Shown: positions 51,937 through 60,966 of the stretch, in pieces | Position numbering within the stretch: position 1 is the stretch's first letter | Layout of the letters: each line of letters begins with the position of its first letter | DNA from: an uncultured Clostridium sp. | GTDB lineage: Bacteria; Bacillota; Clostridia; TANB77; CAG-508 | DNA length: 64,000 nt | Direction of reading: 5' to 3' | Assembly (NCBI GenBank): GCA_900552555.1 | Contig: URZW01000001.1 | Location: forward strand, 62,001 to 126,000 | Notes under the pieces: model-generated | Database searches by the model: none | What the model was told of the DNA's origin: nothing | What the model saw: the letters and a program-made list of their open reading frames with translations, nothing else | Program-made: the position numbers and the translations under genes

Positions 51937-52506
51937 CTACAAATTATCTTTTATACTAGGAAATAAATCATAAACATTAAATCCTAATTGTTTATCAATA
52001 TATTGTTTTAATTTATATGTTTCTTTAATATGATATTGTGAGTTTTCATATGCACCTCTTCTTGACATTATATCAATTAGTCTTTTATCTACTGTCATAT
52101 TAATATCTGTACACATCAAATCGCATAGATTAATTAATTTTTCATATACTGTATATTCGTGATTTTTTATAAATTCTGTTCTAAATGGTATATCTCTTGG
52201 AATTCCTCCTGCTGTACAATAGACATCGTTATTTAAATATGAATGTGTTAAGCAAATATTTGCATATTCATCATCATATCCCAACTCTTTAATATAGTTG
52301 TATCCATTCATTACATGGTCTTTGAACTCTCCTACTAATTTTCCTATACCTAGTGTTTTTGCATAATCTACATCTAGATTTAATTTTTCTGCTATTTTTA
52401 CTGCTGAATCTCCTACACAAATTGAGTGATTTATCCAGTGGTCATCTGATGCTTTGATTCTTGCTTCTTCTAACAGTTCTCTTGCTTTTTCTACTGTCAA
52501 TTTCAT
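51937..52506 (-). CDS. HD-domain-like protein lacking the HD metal dyad
   Basis: A 189-residue protein with the HD-domain scaffold. The first helix has WINHSICVGDSAVKIAEKLN (His27), and later blocks GYNYIKELGYDDEYANICLT and HSYLNNDVYC match HD phosphohydrolases of the LLHDIG-R type. At the position where the family has LLHDIGRRFG, this protein reads GIGKLVGEFKDH (residues 53-64), so the paired His-Asp is absent. Metal-dependent hydrolysis is therefore doubtful, and a binding or regulatory role is possible. The ATG follows TTGGAGG. It lies 2 bp after the PHP gene. Confidence 0.78.
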   Translation of the reverse strand: MKLTVEKARELLEEARIKASDDHWINHSICVGDSAVKIAEKLNLDVDYAKTLGIGKLVGEFKDHVMNGYNYIKELGYDDEYANICLTHSYLNNDVYCTAGGIPRDIPFRTEFIKNHEYTVYEKLINLCDLMCTDINMTVDKRLIDIMSRRGAYENSQYHIKETYKLKQYIDKQLGFNVYDLFPSIKDNL

Positions 52507-52508
52507 AT

Positions 52509-53318
52509 TTATACCTCCAAATTTTCATTGCAAAAATTTAGTTTGTTTATAACATTTTGTCCAATAAGTTTATTTACAACTTCAATTGCTTTTTCGTATA
52601 ATTCAATTTGTTCTCTCCAATGCGCATCAATTCCATATAAAACTTTCAAATTTTTATATTCAGATGCAATTTTCCAAAATTCTTTACATGGATACTCTAC
52701 TTTTTCTTTTTGTTTTCTTATATACATAACTGGGTCGGATAAATTAATTTCTACTGGTATTCCATATTTTTCAGCCGTACTACATATTATTCTAGCCACT
52801 TGTTCTTCTGCTTCTCCAAAGTTATTCCTGCTTAACATATATAAATCTGGATGTGCTATTATATTTGGTATATTTTTCTCTATTGCCATTTTTATATATT
52901 CAGCATATTTTAAAATATCTTCATTAGTAAAATCATGTTTTCTAAAAAATTCCAATTCATTTTTATCATCATATATAAAATGTTGTCCTAAAATTAATTT
53001 ATCTGTTTCATTTTTTAACTCAAATAGATTTTCTTCTTGTCCTGGTAAATATTCAACTTCAAATCCTGTTTCTATTTCTATTTTATCTTTGTATTTTTCT
53101 TTTAAAGATTTAATACTTTCTAAATATTCATTTTTTTCACTGTACTTCATTCTCATGTTTGTTCTATGGTCTATTTCTTCTTTTTCTGGGCAATGGTCTG
53201 TAAATGCTATTTTTGTAAAACCTTTCTTGATAAATTCTTTTACAAAGTCTTCGTCTAACATGTTATTGTCAGCATGTCCGCATCTTCTTGTATGTGTATG
53301 ATAATTAAATTTTTGCAT
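52509..53318 (-). CDS. PHP-domain phosphatase (HisJ/HisK histidinol-phosphatase family)
   Basis: A 269-residue PHP phosphoesterase. Metal ligands appear in NYHTHTRRCGHA (His7, His9, His15), FTDHCPEK near 40-46, ETGFEVEYLPG near 84, LILGQHFI near 110, NIIAHPDLYM near 155 and GIDAHWREQ near 234. The length fits HisK-type histidinol-phosphate phosphatases. No other histidine-synthesis gene is nearby, so the real substrate may be another phosphoester. The ATG follows ATAAGGAG. It is tightly spaced with both neighbours. Confidence 0.87.
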   Translation of the reverse strand: MQKFNYHTHTRRCGHADNNMLDEDFVKEFIKKGFTKIAFTDHCPEKEEIDHRTNMRMKYSEKNEYLESIKSLKEKYKDKIEIETGFEVEYLPGQEENLFELKNETDKLILGQHFIYDDKNELEFFRKHDFTNEDILKYAEYIKMAIEKNIPNIIAHPDLYMLSRNNFGEAEEQVARIICSTAEKYGIPVEINLSDPVMYIRKQKEKVEYPCKEFWKIASEYKNLKVLYGIDAHWREQIELYEKAIEVVNKLIGQNVINKLNFCNENLEV

Positions 53319-53342
53319 TTTACTTTTTCTCCTTATACCATT

Positions 53343-54764
53343 TTATTCTACTAATTTTTTAAACAAATCACTGTATATTTTGTTTGGGTCTAAATAATTA
53401 ACAAATGTAATTTTGTGTCTACTTTCTGTTAATTCATATGATGTGTCTTCTTTTATAATTGGACAACAGACTTCTTCTGTTTCAAACCATGATTTATTAA
53501 TCATATATGCGATAACACTTATATCCCAAATAATCTGATCGTCTTTAACAAGTTTAACTTCTGGATCATAGAATTTTTGGCACAAATAATCACATAATTT
53601 ATTTTTTCCTTCTAAGAAATGTTCTAATTCATATTTAGAAATCATTAGATTTGAAGCAACATTTTTACCTGGAATTACTGTCAATTTTACTTTTGATTCA
53701 AATATTTCTCTGATAGCTTGTACATCATGTCTAAAATTACATTCTATGTTATTTTTATTTAAGAAGCTATGTCCACCTGTCCAAATTATTTCTATCTTTT
53801 CTATAATGTCTGGTGATTTTTTTATTGCTAGTGCAATATTTGTAATCGGTCCAATTGCTAATATATATGTTTTTTTATTTGTATTTGCAATTTCAACAAT
53901 TTTATTAACTGCATCATTATTTTCATTATATCTATTACAAATATAATCTATTGAACCCTTAAACACTTTATTTTTAGTTTCAAAATTTAGCCAATTACAT
54001 ATTCTAAGTATTTCATTATAACTTTTATCCGTTGCCTCTGCTATAGTTTCTTCAATCTCATCGTGTGAATGCGGTGCTATTGTTATCGCATCAATATTAA
54101 ATTTATCTTGGTTTTTTAATAAATATGCAAGTGCAAAATGATCGTCACATTCAGTATCCATGTCTGTATCTAATATTACATTAACTTTTTCTTTTTTATA
54201 GTTTGTAATAAATTCATAAATTTCTTTCCAATTATAAACTCTTGTAATTTCTTTTTCTTCTCTATTACAAGGTTTGTCCATTATAAGTGTAGTTATATTT
54301 TTTTTATAACATTCTCTACAAATACTATTAGAATCATCTATCATTACATCAATACCATTTTCTATACATTTTTCTGCCTTTTCTTTTTTATATTTTGTAA
54401 AAATTAATTTATCATATGGTATCTCTTTTTCTCTTAACCATTTCTTTGTCATATTATATGGGTCTGAGTATTCTCCATTATCCCTACCTGTAATAATTAC
54501 AATAGTATGTCCATCTTCTTTTAATTTTTCAATATATTCTTTTGCACCTTCTTTTACTCCTAAGTTTTTAGCTATTCTTTCAACATTGTCTAGATAAAAT
54601 GGCCATAATTCTTCTTCAGACCAATCAAACATTCCCTCAGTCATATGTTTATTTGGGTCAATGATTCCTGTATTTCTTAATTCTTTATCATGCTTTAAAA
54701 ATTCTTCTTCCAATGCTTCATCAAATTTTGATATTACATTATCTATATCTATTCCTATGTTCAT
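53343..54764 (-). CDS. Fusion of HAD-type 5'-nucleotidase and inosine/uridine-type nucleoside hydrolase
   Basis: A 473-residue two-domain enzyme. Residues 1 to about 185 form a NT5C-like HAD domain: nucleophile DIDN (Asp6, Asp8), ITGRD (91-95) and the metal-binding DDS (143-145). Residues about 193-473 form a nucleoside hydrolase: the Ca2+-binding DTDMDTECDDHFAL (199-212, the DTDMGXDXDD variant), LAIGPITNIALA, FRHDVQAIREIF and IIWDISVIAYM. Together they could turn a nucleoside monophosphate into nucleoside, then free base and ribose. I know of no common fusion of this kind. The ATG follows AAGGAAGAGG. It lies 41 bp downstream of an MFS gene. Confidence 0.85.
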   Translation of the reverse strand: MNIGIDIDNVISKFDEALEEEFLKHDKELRNTGIIDPNKHMTEGMFDWSEEELWPFYLDNVERIAKNLGVKEGAKEYIEKLKEDGHTIVIITGRDNGEYSDPYNMTKKWLREKEIPYDKLIFTKYKKEKAEKCIENGIDVMIDDSNSICRECYKKNITTLIMDKPCNREEKEITRVYNWKEIYEFITNYKKEKVNVILDTDMDTECDDHFALAYLLKNQDKFNIDAITIAPHSHDEIEETIAEATDKSYNEILRICNWLNFETKNKVFKGSIDYICNRYNENNDAVNKIVEIANTNKKTYILAIGPITNIALAIKKSPDIIEKIEIIWTGGHSFLNKNNIECNFRHDVQAIREIFESKVKLTVIPGKNVASNLMISKYELEHFLEGKNKLCDYLCQKFYDPEVKLVKDDQIIWDISVIAYMINKSWFETEEVCCPIIKEDTSYELTESRHKITFVNYLDPNKIYSDLFKKLVE

Positions 54765-54805
54765 TTTTTACCTCTTCCTTATTAATATATATTTTATTAA
54801 AATCT

Positions 54806-56014
54806 TTATTTAATCATATTTTTGTTTATATATACAATAAATACTATATACACTATTATTGCTATAAGAAAAGTAGTTGATATAATATTTTCATTTTCTT
54901 TAAATACTGTATAAGATAGTATTGGAATTATTGCTGTAACAATTCCTTCTATAAATCTCTCAAATGTTACATATGAAGTTTGATAATTTTCCTTTGAACT
55001 CTCATATATAGCAACATTGTCATATATATCATAAGCACTATTTGCACATCCCATTAAAACATATATCAATGGTAATATATATATTGAATAGTTTTCTTTA
55101 ATTACGAGTAACATTATAAATGAAATTATGTACAATATTCCAATTGGAATAAGTACTTTTTTCCATTCTCTGTTTTCTGCCCTTTTAGCCCAGAATTTGC
55201 TAAATATCGCATCTGATAAGTTTATAACTATATTTAAAATACTGTAATACACATAATTTATATGTAAATATCTAAGTAAATACACATTTAAGTACATTGT
55301 TCCTATTCCTAATGCAAATCTATTAATTCCCGCTGTAATTAGTACTTTTCTAAATGATTTATCTTTTGCTGGCCTTAATACTGATTCTTTGACCTTTATT
55401 GGTTTACACTCAATTTCAGGTTTATATGTATTTATTCTTATTGCAATATCTATAAACGCTATGATAAATACTATTCCAAATAAAATTAAAAATCCATTTA
55501 ATTCATATCCACTTGCTTTAAATTGGTCTAATACAACTCCCATAAATAAACTAAATGCCATAACAACTGTATTCTTTATCATATTTTTACTTGAAGCAAA
55601 TTTTGTTCTGTCTTCTTTTTTTATTAGTGTCATTCTCCAATTTACAAATGTTATATATCCCATTTCTCCTGTTACTGCATAAATTGATGCAAATATGAAA
55701 AAGAATATTGTTCTAATAGTTATATTGTCTGATATAAATGGTATAAATGCAAATCCAACTGATGCTAGCCTATATATAGTGTAATTTGATAATACTACAA
55801 GTTTTGACTGTCCTATTTTTGAAAATAGTGGTGCTGCAAATATCTGTAACATATTTGTTATTGTGTCTAATACTGCATATATTCCAATCGCTAAATCTGA
55901 TAGTCCTAAATATACTGCAAATGCAGTTATCAGTGAACTACTTGCTATTTTGTTATTTGCGGTATCTAATATTGATGATGTAAGATACTTTTTATATTCT
56001 TTTTTATAATTCAT
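54806..56014 (-). CDS. MFS-type membrane transporter
   Basis: About 402 residues with some twelve membrane helices. The start MNYKKEYKKYLTSSILDTAN at 56014 is preferred because AAGGA precedes it; the frame opens at 56032. Features include the loop KIGQSKLVVLSNYTIYRLAS after helix 2-3 and VNWRMTLIKKEDRTKFASSK between helices 4 and 5, which is MFS-like. It overlaps the end of the next transporter gene. It shares the short-loop architecture of the 56004 and 57344 proteins. Confidence 0.78.
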   Translation of the reverse strand: MNYKKEYKKYLTSSILDTANNKIASSSLITAFAVYLGLSDLAIGIYAVLDTITNMLQIFAAPLFSKIGQSKLVVLSNYTIYRLASVGFAFIPFISDNITIRTIFFFIFASIYAVTGEMGYITFVNWRMTLIKKEDRTKFASSKNMIKNTVVMAFSLFMGVVLDQFKASGYELNGFLILFGIVFIIAFIDIAIRINTYKPEIECKPIKVKESVLRPAKDKSFRKVLITAGINRFALGIGTMYLNVYLLRYLHINYVYYSILNIVINLSDAIFSKFWAKRAENREWKKVLIPIGILYIISFIMLLVIKENYSIYILPLIYVLMGCANSAYDIYDNVAIYESSKENYQTSYVTFERFIEGIVTAIIPILSYTVFKENENIISTTFLIAIIVYIVFIVYINKNMIK

Positions 56015-57248
56015 TTTCTTGTTCCTTTTCATTATTATTCATTATAATTTTATACAGATATATACTTACAAAAATTTCTATTATTGATAAAACTGTTAAA
56101 ATACTTATTACTAATACCATTGGGTATTTTAACAATATTGTTGTAAAACTCAAACTTATTATTGTTCTAACAATTTTTCTTGATAATTCCATAGCTGTTA
56201 GCAATGTTTGTTGACTATTTTTATCAGCATTTTTCAATGCTATATCCTGCATATATACCTTAAATGGGTCTCTTATAAAAAGTATCATTACATATCCAAG
56301 TCCCATAATCACAAATTTCAATACTGGCATATTAGATATATTATAACCAATGAGCATTAAAATCAATGATATTGTTAATGCAACTGGTAGCATTATTCCT
56401 ACTTTATCTTCATATTTTTTATGTATTTTTTCAAACTTTATGTTTGATATCAGTCTTACTATCCTTGATACACATAATATTGCTCCAATTATTAGTGATG
56501 TTTTTTCAACATCATACAATTTTAACAATTCTTGTTGAATAAATAACTTTCCATTTGACTGTCCGGAATTTACCATAGGATAAAATAGGCCATATGAAAT
56601 TATTATAAACATTACAATTTTTGTGTATTTGATTTTTCTTTTATTATTTTCTTTATTTGTTTCTACTGTCCTTTTATCATCTTTTGAATAGTCTGCCATA
56701 TACCAAGATAGTATAAAACATATTACACAGAATGTTATACATCCTATCATTGGCAAATAGTTATTAATATTAAACATTATACTTGCTACAAATGATATTA
56801 TCATTGTAACCAATGCATATATCGTATTTGCTTTTGTTCTATATTTTATATATTCATTTTCTTTATGTTGTAATTCCAAATTATTTTTTAATGCTGCATT
56901 TATCATATTTTGAAATGTAAATGCCATTTCGTAAAATATTTTTCCTATTACAATTGTCAAATAATTTCTACCAAACGTCAATAATATACTTGATATTAGA
57001 AATAGAAATGATCCTAATCTAACTGATTTTGTATTTCCTATCTTGTGTATTATTTTTAGTAATAGTACTTGTAATAAGATATTTACTATCATTGATATTG
57101 TTGTTAGTGATACTATCTGTGATGCTGTAAATTTTTTTACTACTGTTAAAAATAGTGTATCTATTGCTATCCAAAATAATAAATCTCCTGATAGTCCATC
57201 ATACCAAGGAAATATTTTGTTAAATCTCTTTAGTTTGTTTTCTTCCAT
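56004..57248 (-). CDS. MFS-type membrane transporter
   Basis: 414 residues with about twelve membrane helices. It starts KRFNKIFPWYDGLSGDLLFW, and the helix 2-3 loop is IHKIGNTKSVRLGSFLFLIS, a reduced version of the MFS loop. The central loop is MADYSKDDKRTVETNKENNK then RKIKYTK. The ATG follows ATGGAG. It is the second of three consecutive MFS genes and overlaps the third by 11 bp. Confidence 0.8.
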   Translation of the reverse strand: MEENKLKRFNKIFPWYDGLSGDLLFWIAIDTLFLTVVKKFTASQIVSLTTISMIVNILLQVLLLKIIHKIGNTKSVRLGSFLFLISSILLTFGRNYLTIVIGKIFYEMAFTFQNMINAALKNNLELQHKENEYIKYRTKANTIYALVTMIISFVASIMFNINNYLPMIGCITFCVICFILSWYMADYSKDDKRTVETNKENNKRKIKYTKIVMFIIISYGLFYPMVNSGQSNGKLFIQQELLKLYDVEKTSLIIGAILCVSRIVRLISNIKFEKIHKKYEDKVGIMLPVALTISLILMLIGYNISNMPVLKFVIMGLGYVMILFIRDPFKVYMQDIALKNADKNSQQTLLTAMELSRKIVRTIISLSFTTILLKYPMVLVISILTVLSIIEIFVSIYLYKIIMNNNEKEQENEL

Positions 57249-57343
57249 TTATTTCTCCATTTTAATTTATAATATTTTTTATAACTAAATGTTTTCACAA
57301 ACTTCAATAAAGCACTTGTTTACTCACTTATCTTTTTCTTCTT

Positions 57344-58507
57344 TTATTTATTCCACATTCTAATTAATATAGCATCTAAAAAAACTACCCATAATGAACA
57401 TAAAAACATAAATTTAAATGTTGCATCTACATTTACTACACTAATTATTAAAAATACTAATAAAACTACAAATTCCCAAAAACATAAACTCATTTCATGT
57501 ATAATCGAAAGTAGCATTGTATCTTTATTATCATTTTCAACTTTGCTTTGCTGCAATGCACAATATGAAGAATCATATACATCATCAACTAATTTATATA
57601 CAGATTGATTTATCATTAATATATATATTTTTTTAGCAAATAAGAATATGGTTGTTGTAATTCCTCTTATTATTGATATAATATTAAATGTCTTTGTATG
57701 ATTTTTATCTAATTTTTCACCTGCTATAAATAAACTTAATAATTCTACTATTGTAGAAATTATATAAAGTGATGTAAAAGTTTTTAAATTATTTAAAGAT
57801 ATATATAAATATAGAGGAACAGCTATTAATCTCTCTATTATTATAAAACTTCTTAAACCACTTACTAATTTTAATTTTCCATTTTCACTTTTTTTAAATA
57901 GATATTTATAACTTTCTTTAAATGGTTTTGTAACTTCATATTGTAACTTATTTTTATCTATTTGTGCTAATGCTACATATGCAATAAAATAAGACATAAA
58001 TACTGATAATACTATAATTAAATTATTATTTTTTATTAAAAATGTTCCTGCAAATACATATCCTACAATGCTAGAAAAACATCTTAAAATATATGAACAA
58101 CTGTTAAATCTTCCTCTAAATTTTTCGTTAACAATCTTACTTGGAATGTATGTATTTAATGGATTGTTTGCTGCGCCACTTAATCCTTGTATAATTGAAA
58201 TTGCTAAATAATAGTATATATTTGTGTCTACAACAAGTACAAGTAACATACTTATACTTTTTAATATATAACTTAAAAATTTTGTATTTGCTGCTCCTAT
58301 TTTTTTAAATAATGTTCCTGCTAGTGGTGAAAATATTCCCATAACAAGGAATTGCACCATAAATATAAATATTATCATTGTTACACTTACACCTGCTTTA
58401 TATAAAATAACTGGTGTAAATACTGCATATATGCTATTTGCAAATGTTTTAAAAAAGCTATCATAATATAACATTCTATAATCTTTATCACTAAAATATT
58501 TTTCCAT
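57344..58507 (-). CDS. MFS-type membrane transporter, first after the two-component system
   Basis: 387 residues with about twelve membrane helices. The start MEKYFSDKDYRMLYYDSFFK leads into helix 1. The helix 2-3 loop is AGTLFKKIGAANTKFLSYIL. Helix 4-5 has GAANNPLNTYIPSKIVNEKF then RGRFNSCSYI, which is MFS-typical. It begins 43 bp after the histidine kinase stop, with AGGAG, so it is probably the first structural gene of the regulated operon. A 95-bp gap separates it from the next MFS gene. Confidence 0.8.
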   Translation of the reverse strand: MEKYFSDKDYRMLYYDSFFKTFANSIYAVFTPVILYKAGVSVTMIIFIFMVQFLVMGIFSPLAGTLFKKIGAANTKFLSYILKSISMLLVLVVDTNIYYYLAISIIQGLSGAANNPLNTYIPSKIVNEKFRGRFNSCSYILRCFSSIVGYVFAGTFLIKNNNLIIVLSVFMSYFIAYVALAQIDKNKLQYEVTKPFKESYKYLFKKSENGKLKLVSGLRSFIIIERLIAVPLYLYISLNNLKTFTSLYIISTIVELLSLFIAGEKLDKNHTKTFNIISIIRGITTTIFLFAKKIYILMINQSVYKLVDDVYDSSYCALQQSKVENDNKDTMLLSIIHEMSLCFWEFVVLLVFLIISVVNVDATFKFMFLCSLWVVFLDAILIRMWNK

Positions 58508-58550
58508 TTATTTCTCCTATCTTTTCTTATGTTCTTTACCATATTTTTTC

Positions 58551-59786
58551 TTACTTCATATACTTAATCACAAACTCTGTACCTTTGTCAAGTTCAGATT
58601 TACAACTTATCATACCATTATTTTTCTCAATAATATTCTTTGCTAGTGCAAGTCCTATACCTACACTATTTTCAGAGGAATTTTGACCTTTATAAAATCT
58701 TTCAAAAATATGTTTTAAATCTTCTTTTGTCATTCCTTCCCCTTCGTCTCTTATTGTTATTTTTGTAAACAAGGTGTTTTCTTCATATTTTATATAGATT
58801 TTTCCATTTTCTTTGTTATGTTCAATACAATTTTTAATTATATTTGTAACTGCTTCTTGTTGCCACTTGTAATCTCCAATAAATGAAGCATTTTCATCTC
58901 CTTCAATAATTATTTGTTGATTTTTTATTTCAATTGGTATCTCTAAATTTTTTATAATTTCATCTATAAATTTTTTTAGGATAATTTTTTCTTCATAAAA
59001 TTGTACAACATTTGCATCTAATTTTGATAATTTTAGCATTGATATAACGAGCCAGTTTATCCAGTCAATTTGTTTACTAATTTCAAATATAAATTTCTGT
59101 TTTGTATTTTCATCCATGTTTGGATTATCCTTTAAATTATCAAGCATTATAGTTATTGATGTTAACGGTGTTTTTAATTGATGTGATATATCTTCAACTG
59201 ACATTTTTAAGTTGTCTTTGTCCTTTTTTGATATTTCGCTTTCTTCTTTTAACATAACGGTAATTTTATATAATTCATTTTTCAAATTGCTTAGCTCGTC
59301 TTCACTATTTTCGTTTATATCCAAGTCGTATTTTCTGTTTTTTATTTGATTTATGTATTGTGTAATTTGATTTATCTTTTTGTCTCTTTTTCTTAAATAC
59401 ACAAAAATAATAGCCATCCATAAAATACTAAATACTATGATTAATATAATGTTTAATATCAAATTTTGTTTCATTTGGTTTTGGACTGTTATTATGGAAT
59501 TGGCTTCGTTTATATTAATTCCGTACTTTTTAAGTTCTTCTTGTCCTTTTTGATATTCCTCGGTATCTTGTTTTGAGTTTAATATTCCTATTATTGTTCT
59601 TGTGTCTATTTCTGGCTCTTGTTTTATAATTGTTCCTATTATTTCTGCTATTTTTTGATTTGCTGTTATTGTTATTTTTTTGTATTGGTTATATGTTTGA
59701 AGTGTAATTACTATGCTTGTTACTATTGTTAATATTATCATTGGTAGCATTAAATGTTTTATATTTTTATTTTTTAAATGGTTCAT
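58551..59786 (-). CDS. Sensor histidine kinase
   Basis: A 411-residue kinase. Membrane helices at about 11-30 and 109-131 enclose a small outside sensor of about 78 residues (TANQKIAEIIGTIIKQEPEI onwards). A HAMP-like linker follows, then the HisKA domain with the phosphorylated His202 in DISHQLKTPLTSI, and the ATPase domain with N-box KNCIEHNKENG, G1 RDEGEGM, F-box IFERFYKG and G2 GIGLALAKNII. The ATG follows ATAGGAG. It is 2 bp downstream of the response regulator and upstream of the transporter train. Confidence 0.95.
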   Translation of the reverse strand: MNHLKNKNIKHLMLPMIILTIVTSIVITLQTYNQYKKITITANQKIAEIIGTIIKQEPEIDTRTIIGILNSKQDTEEYQKGQEELKKYGININEANSIITVQNQMKQNLILNIILIIVFSILWMAIIFVYLRKRDKKINQITQYINQIKNRKYDLDINENSEDELSNLKNELYKITVMLKEESEISKKDKDNLKMSVEDISHQLKTPLTSITIMLDNLKDNPNMDENTKQKFIFEISKQIDWINWLVISMLKLSKLDANVVQFYEEKIILKKFIDEIIKNLEIPIEIKNQQIIIEGDENASFIGDYKWQQEAVTNIIKNCIEHNKENGKIYIKYEENTLFTKITIRDEGEGMTKEDLKHIFERFYKGQNSSENSVGIGLALAKNIIEKNNGMISCKSELDKGTEFVIKYMK

Positions 59787-59788
59787 GT

Positions 59789-60457
59789 TTAATCTCCTAT
59801 CCTATATCCAAGCCCTCTAACAGTCTTAATAATTGACTCATCCCCTAATTTTTCTCTAATTCTTTTTATATAAACTGTTAAAGTATTATCATTAACAAAA
59901 TTTCCTGCAACATCCCATATTTTTTCTAGTAATTGTTCTCTTGTAATCAACTTATTTTGATTTGTAAACAACATAAGCAAAATTCTATATTCCAAACTTG
60001 TAAAAATAATCTCTTCATTATCTTTATATACTTTTGCCGATATCGTATCTATTTTGATATTTTTGTATTGAATTATATTAACATTTTCTTCTTTTTGGCC
60101 ATATCTTCTTAAAACTGATTTTATTCTAGATATCAATTCTCTTGTTCTAAATGGTTTTACAATATAATCATCTGCTCCTAAATCTAAACCTAATACAACA
60201 CTTGTTTCTTCGTCTTGTGCCGTTAAAAAGATTACAGGTATATCTTGTTTTTCTTTTATTTCTTTACATATATCAAATCCATTTCCATCTGGTAATGATA
60301 CATCTAATAATACTATGTTTATTTGTTCTTGTTTTATTTTTTCCTTACTTTCTGCTACACTTTTTGCAGATATTACTTGGAAGTTTTCTTGTTCTAATGA
60401 GTATTTTAAACCCATTACTATTGTTTCATTGTCTTCTACTAATAATATTTTTTTCAT
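59789..60457 (-). CDS. OmpR-family response regulator
   Basis: A 222-residue regulator. The receiver domain (about 1-120) has the acidic pair in LLVEDNE (Glu8, Asp9), the phosphoacceptor Asp52 in LLDVSLPDGNG, the Thr in FLTAQDE and the Lys in DDYIVKPF. The winged-helix DNA-binding domain (about 128-222) has LEYRILLMLFTNQNKLITRE then LTVYIKRIREKLGDESIIKT and VRGLGYRIG. It is followed by its kinase and, in the same direction, by the transporter/enzyme train, so it probably controls that operon. The gap upstream contains tandem TTACAGT-TTACGGT, which may be a binding site. Confidence 0.96.
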   Translation of the reverse strand: MKKILLVEDNETIVMGLKYSLEQENFQVISAKSVAESKEKIKQEQINIVLLDVSLPDGNGFDICKEIKEKQDIPVIFLTAQDEETSVVLGLDLGADDYIVKPFRTRELISRIKSVLRRYGQKEENVNIIQYKNIKIDTISAKVYKDNEEIIFTSLEYRILLMLFTNQNKLITREQLLEKIWDVAGNFVNDNTLTVYIKRIREKLGDESIIKTVRGLGYRIGD

Positions 60458-60537
60458 ATTAATCTCATTCCTTTTTTATACTGACCGTAAACTGTAACTA
60501 CAATATATCATAATTGCAAAAAAAATTAAAGTTCTAT

Positions 60538-60566
60538 TTGATTTTATTTTAATTTTGTACTATAAT
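60538..60566 (+). promoter_or_regulatory. Sigma-A-type promoter, divergent from the response regulator
   Basis: TTGATT at 60538-60543 and TATAAT at 60561-60566 are 17 bp apart. It drives the small ORF at 60608. Confidence 0.75.
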
Positions 60567-60607
60567 AATCTTTGTAACTTTATGGTTTGCACATAAGGAG
60601 TTGATTA

Positions 60608-60839
60608 ATGTATAGTTTTAAATTTATTCAATTGTGTCTTAATATTTCTAACCGTTATTTTGAATTTAGTGGTATACGGATTATTAAAACTTAGATGTAG
60701 AAAAAAAGGCTCAAAAAAAATAAAAATTTTTGCAAAAAGATATTTTATCTTTTTTATTCTGTCAACTCTTATATTGGGAATTCTTTTTTTGGTATTTGCA
60801 TTTCAAATTCCAAACGAATTAGGTTTTCCAATATTCTAA
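60608..60839 (+). pseudogene. Small two-helix membrane protein ORF, apparently frameshifted
   Basis: An ATG at 60608 has AAGGAG seven bases upstream and a strong promoter, but its frame ends after 28 codons. The next frame, open from the ATG onwards, encodes a hydrophobic segment (VLIFLTVILNLVVYGLLKL), a basic loop (RCRKKGSKKIKIFAKRY), a second helix (FIFFILSTLILGILFLVFAF) and the end QIPNELGFPIF, stopping at 60839. The span is 77 codons plus one base. So one extra base somewhere between 60608 and 60694 probably breaks a 76-residue two-helix membrane protein. Its exact place is unclear. A terminator follows the stop. I do not recognise a family. It is divergent from the two-component system. 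Confidence 0.55.
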
Positions 60840-60864
60840 GGTCTTCTCTGAAGACCTTTTTTTT
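60838..60864 (+). terminator. Intrinsic terminator after the small membrane ORF
   Basis: AAGGTCTTC and GAAGACCTT pair around three bases, and eight T in total close the signal. Confidence 0.88.
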
Positions 60865-60966
60865 ACAAATTTCTAAAAAACAGATTTAAGATTTTGTACG
60901 CAGTACAAACTGCTGCAAAATCTAATTTCTGCCATATTTAACTTCTACAGAAAGTTATAATACTAT

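Noticed and set aside
44499..58507. A lantibiotic or RiPP gene cluster
   Set aside because: No LanB/LanM, radical-SAM maturase, precursor peptide or ABC exporter with a peptidase domain in this interval.
60478..60500. Tandem TTACAGT/TTACGGT as a proven response-regulator box
   Set aside because: Only one pair, with spacing not typical for OmpR-type sites. Mentioned under the regulator gene but not listed as a site.
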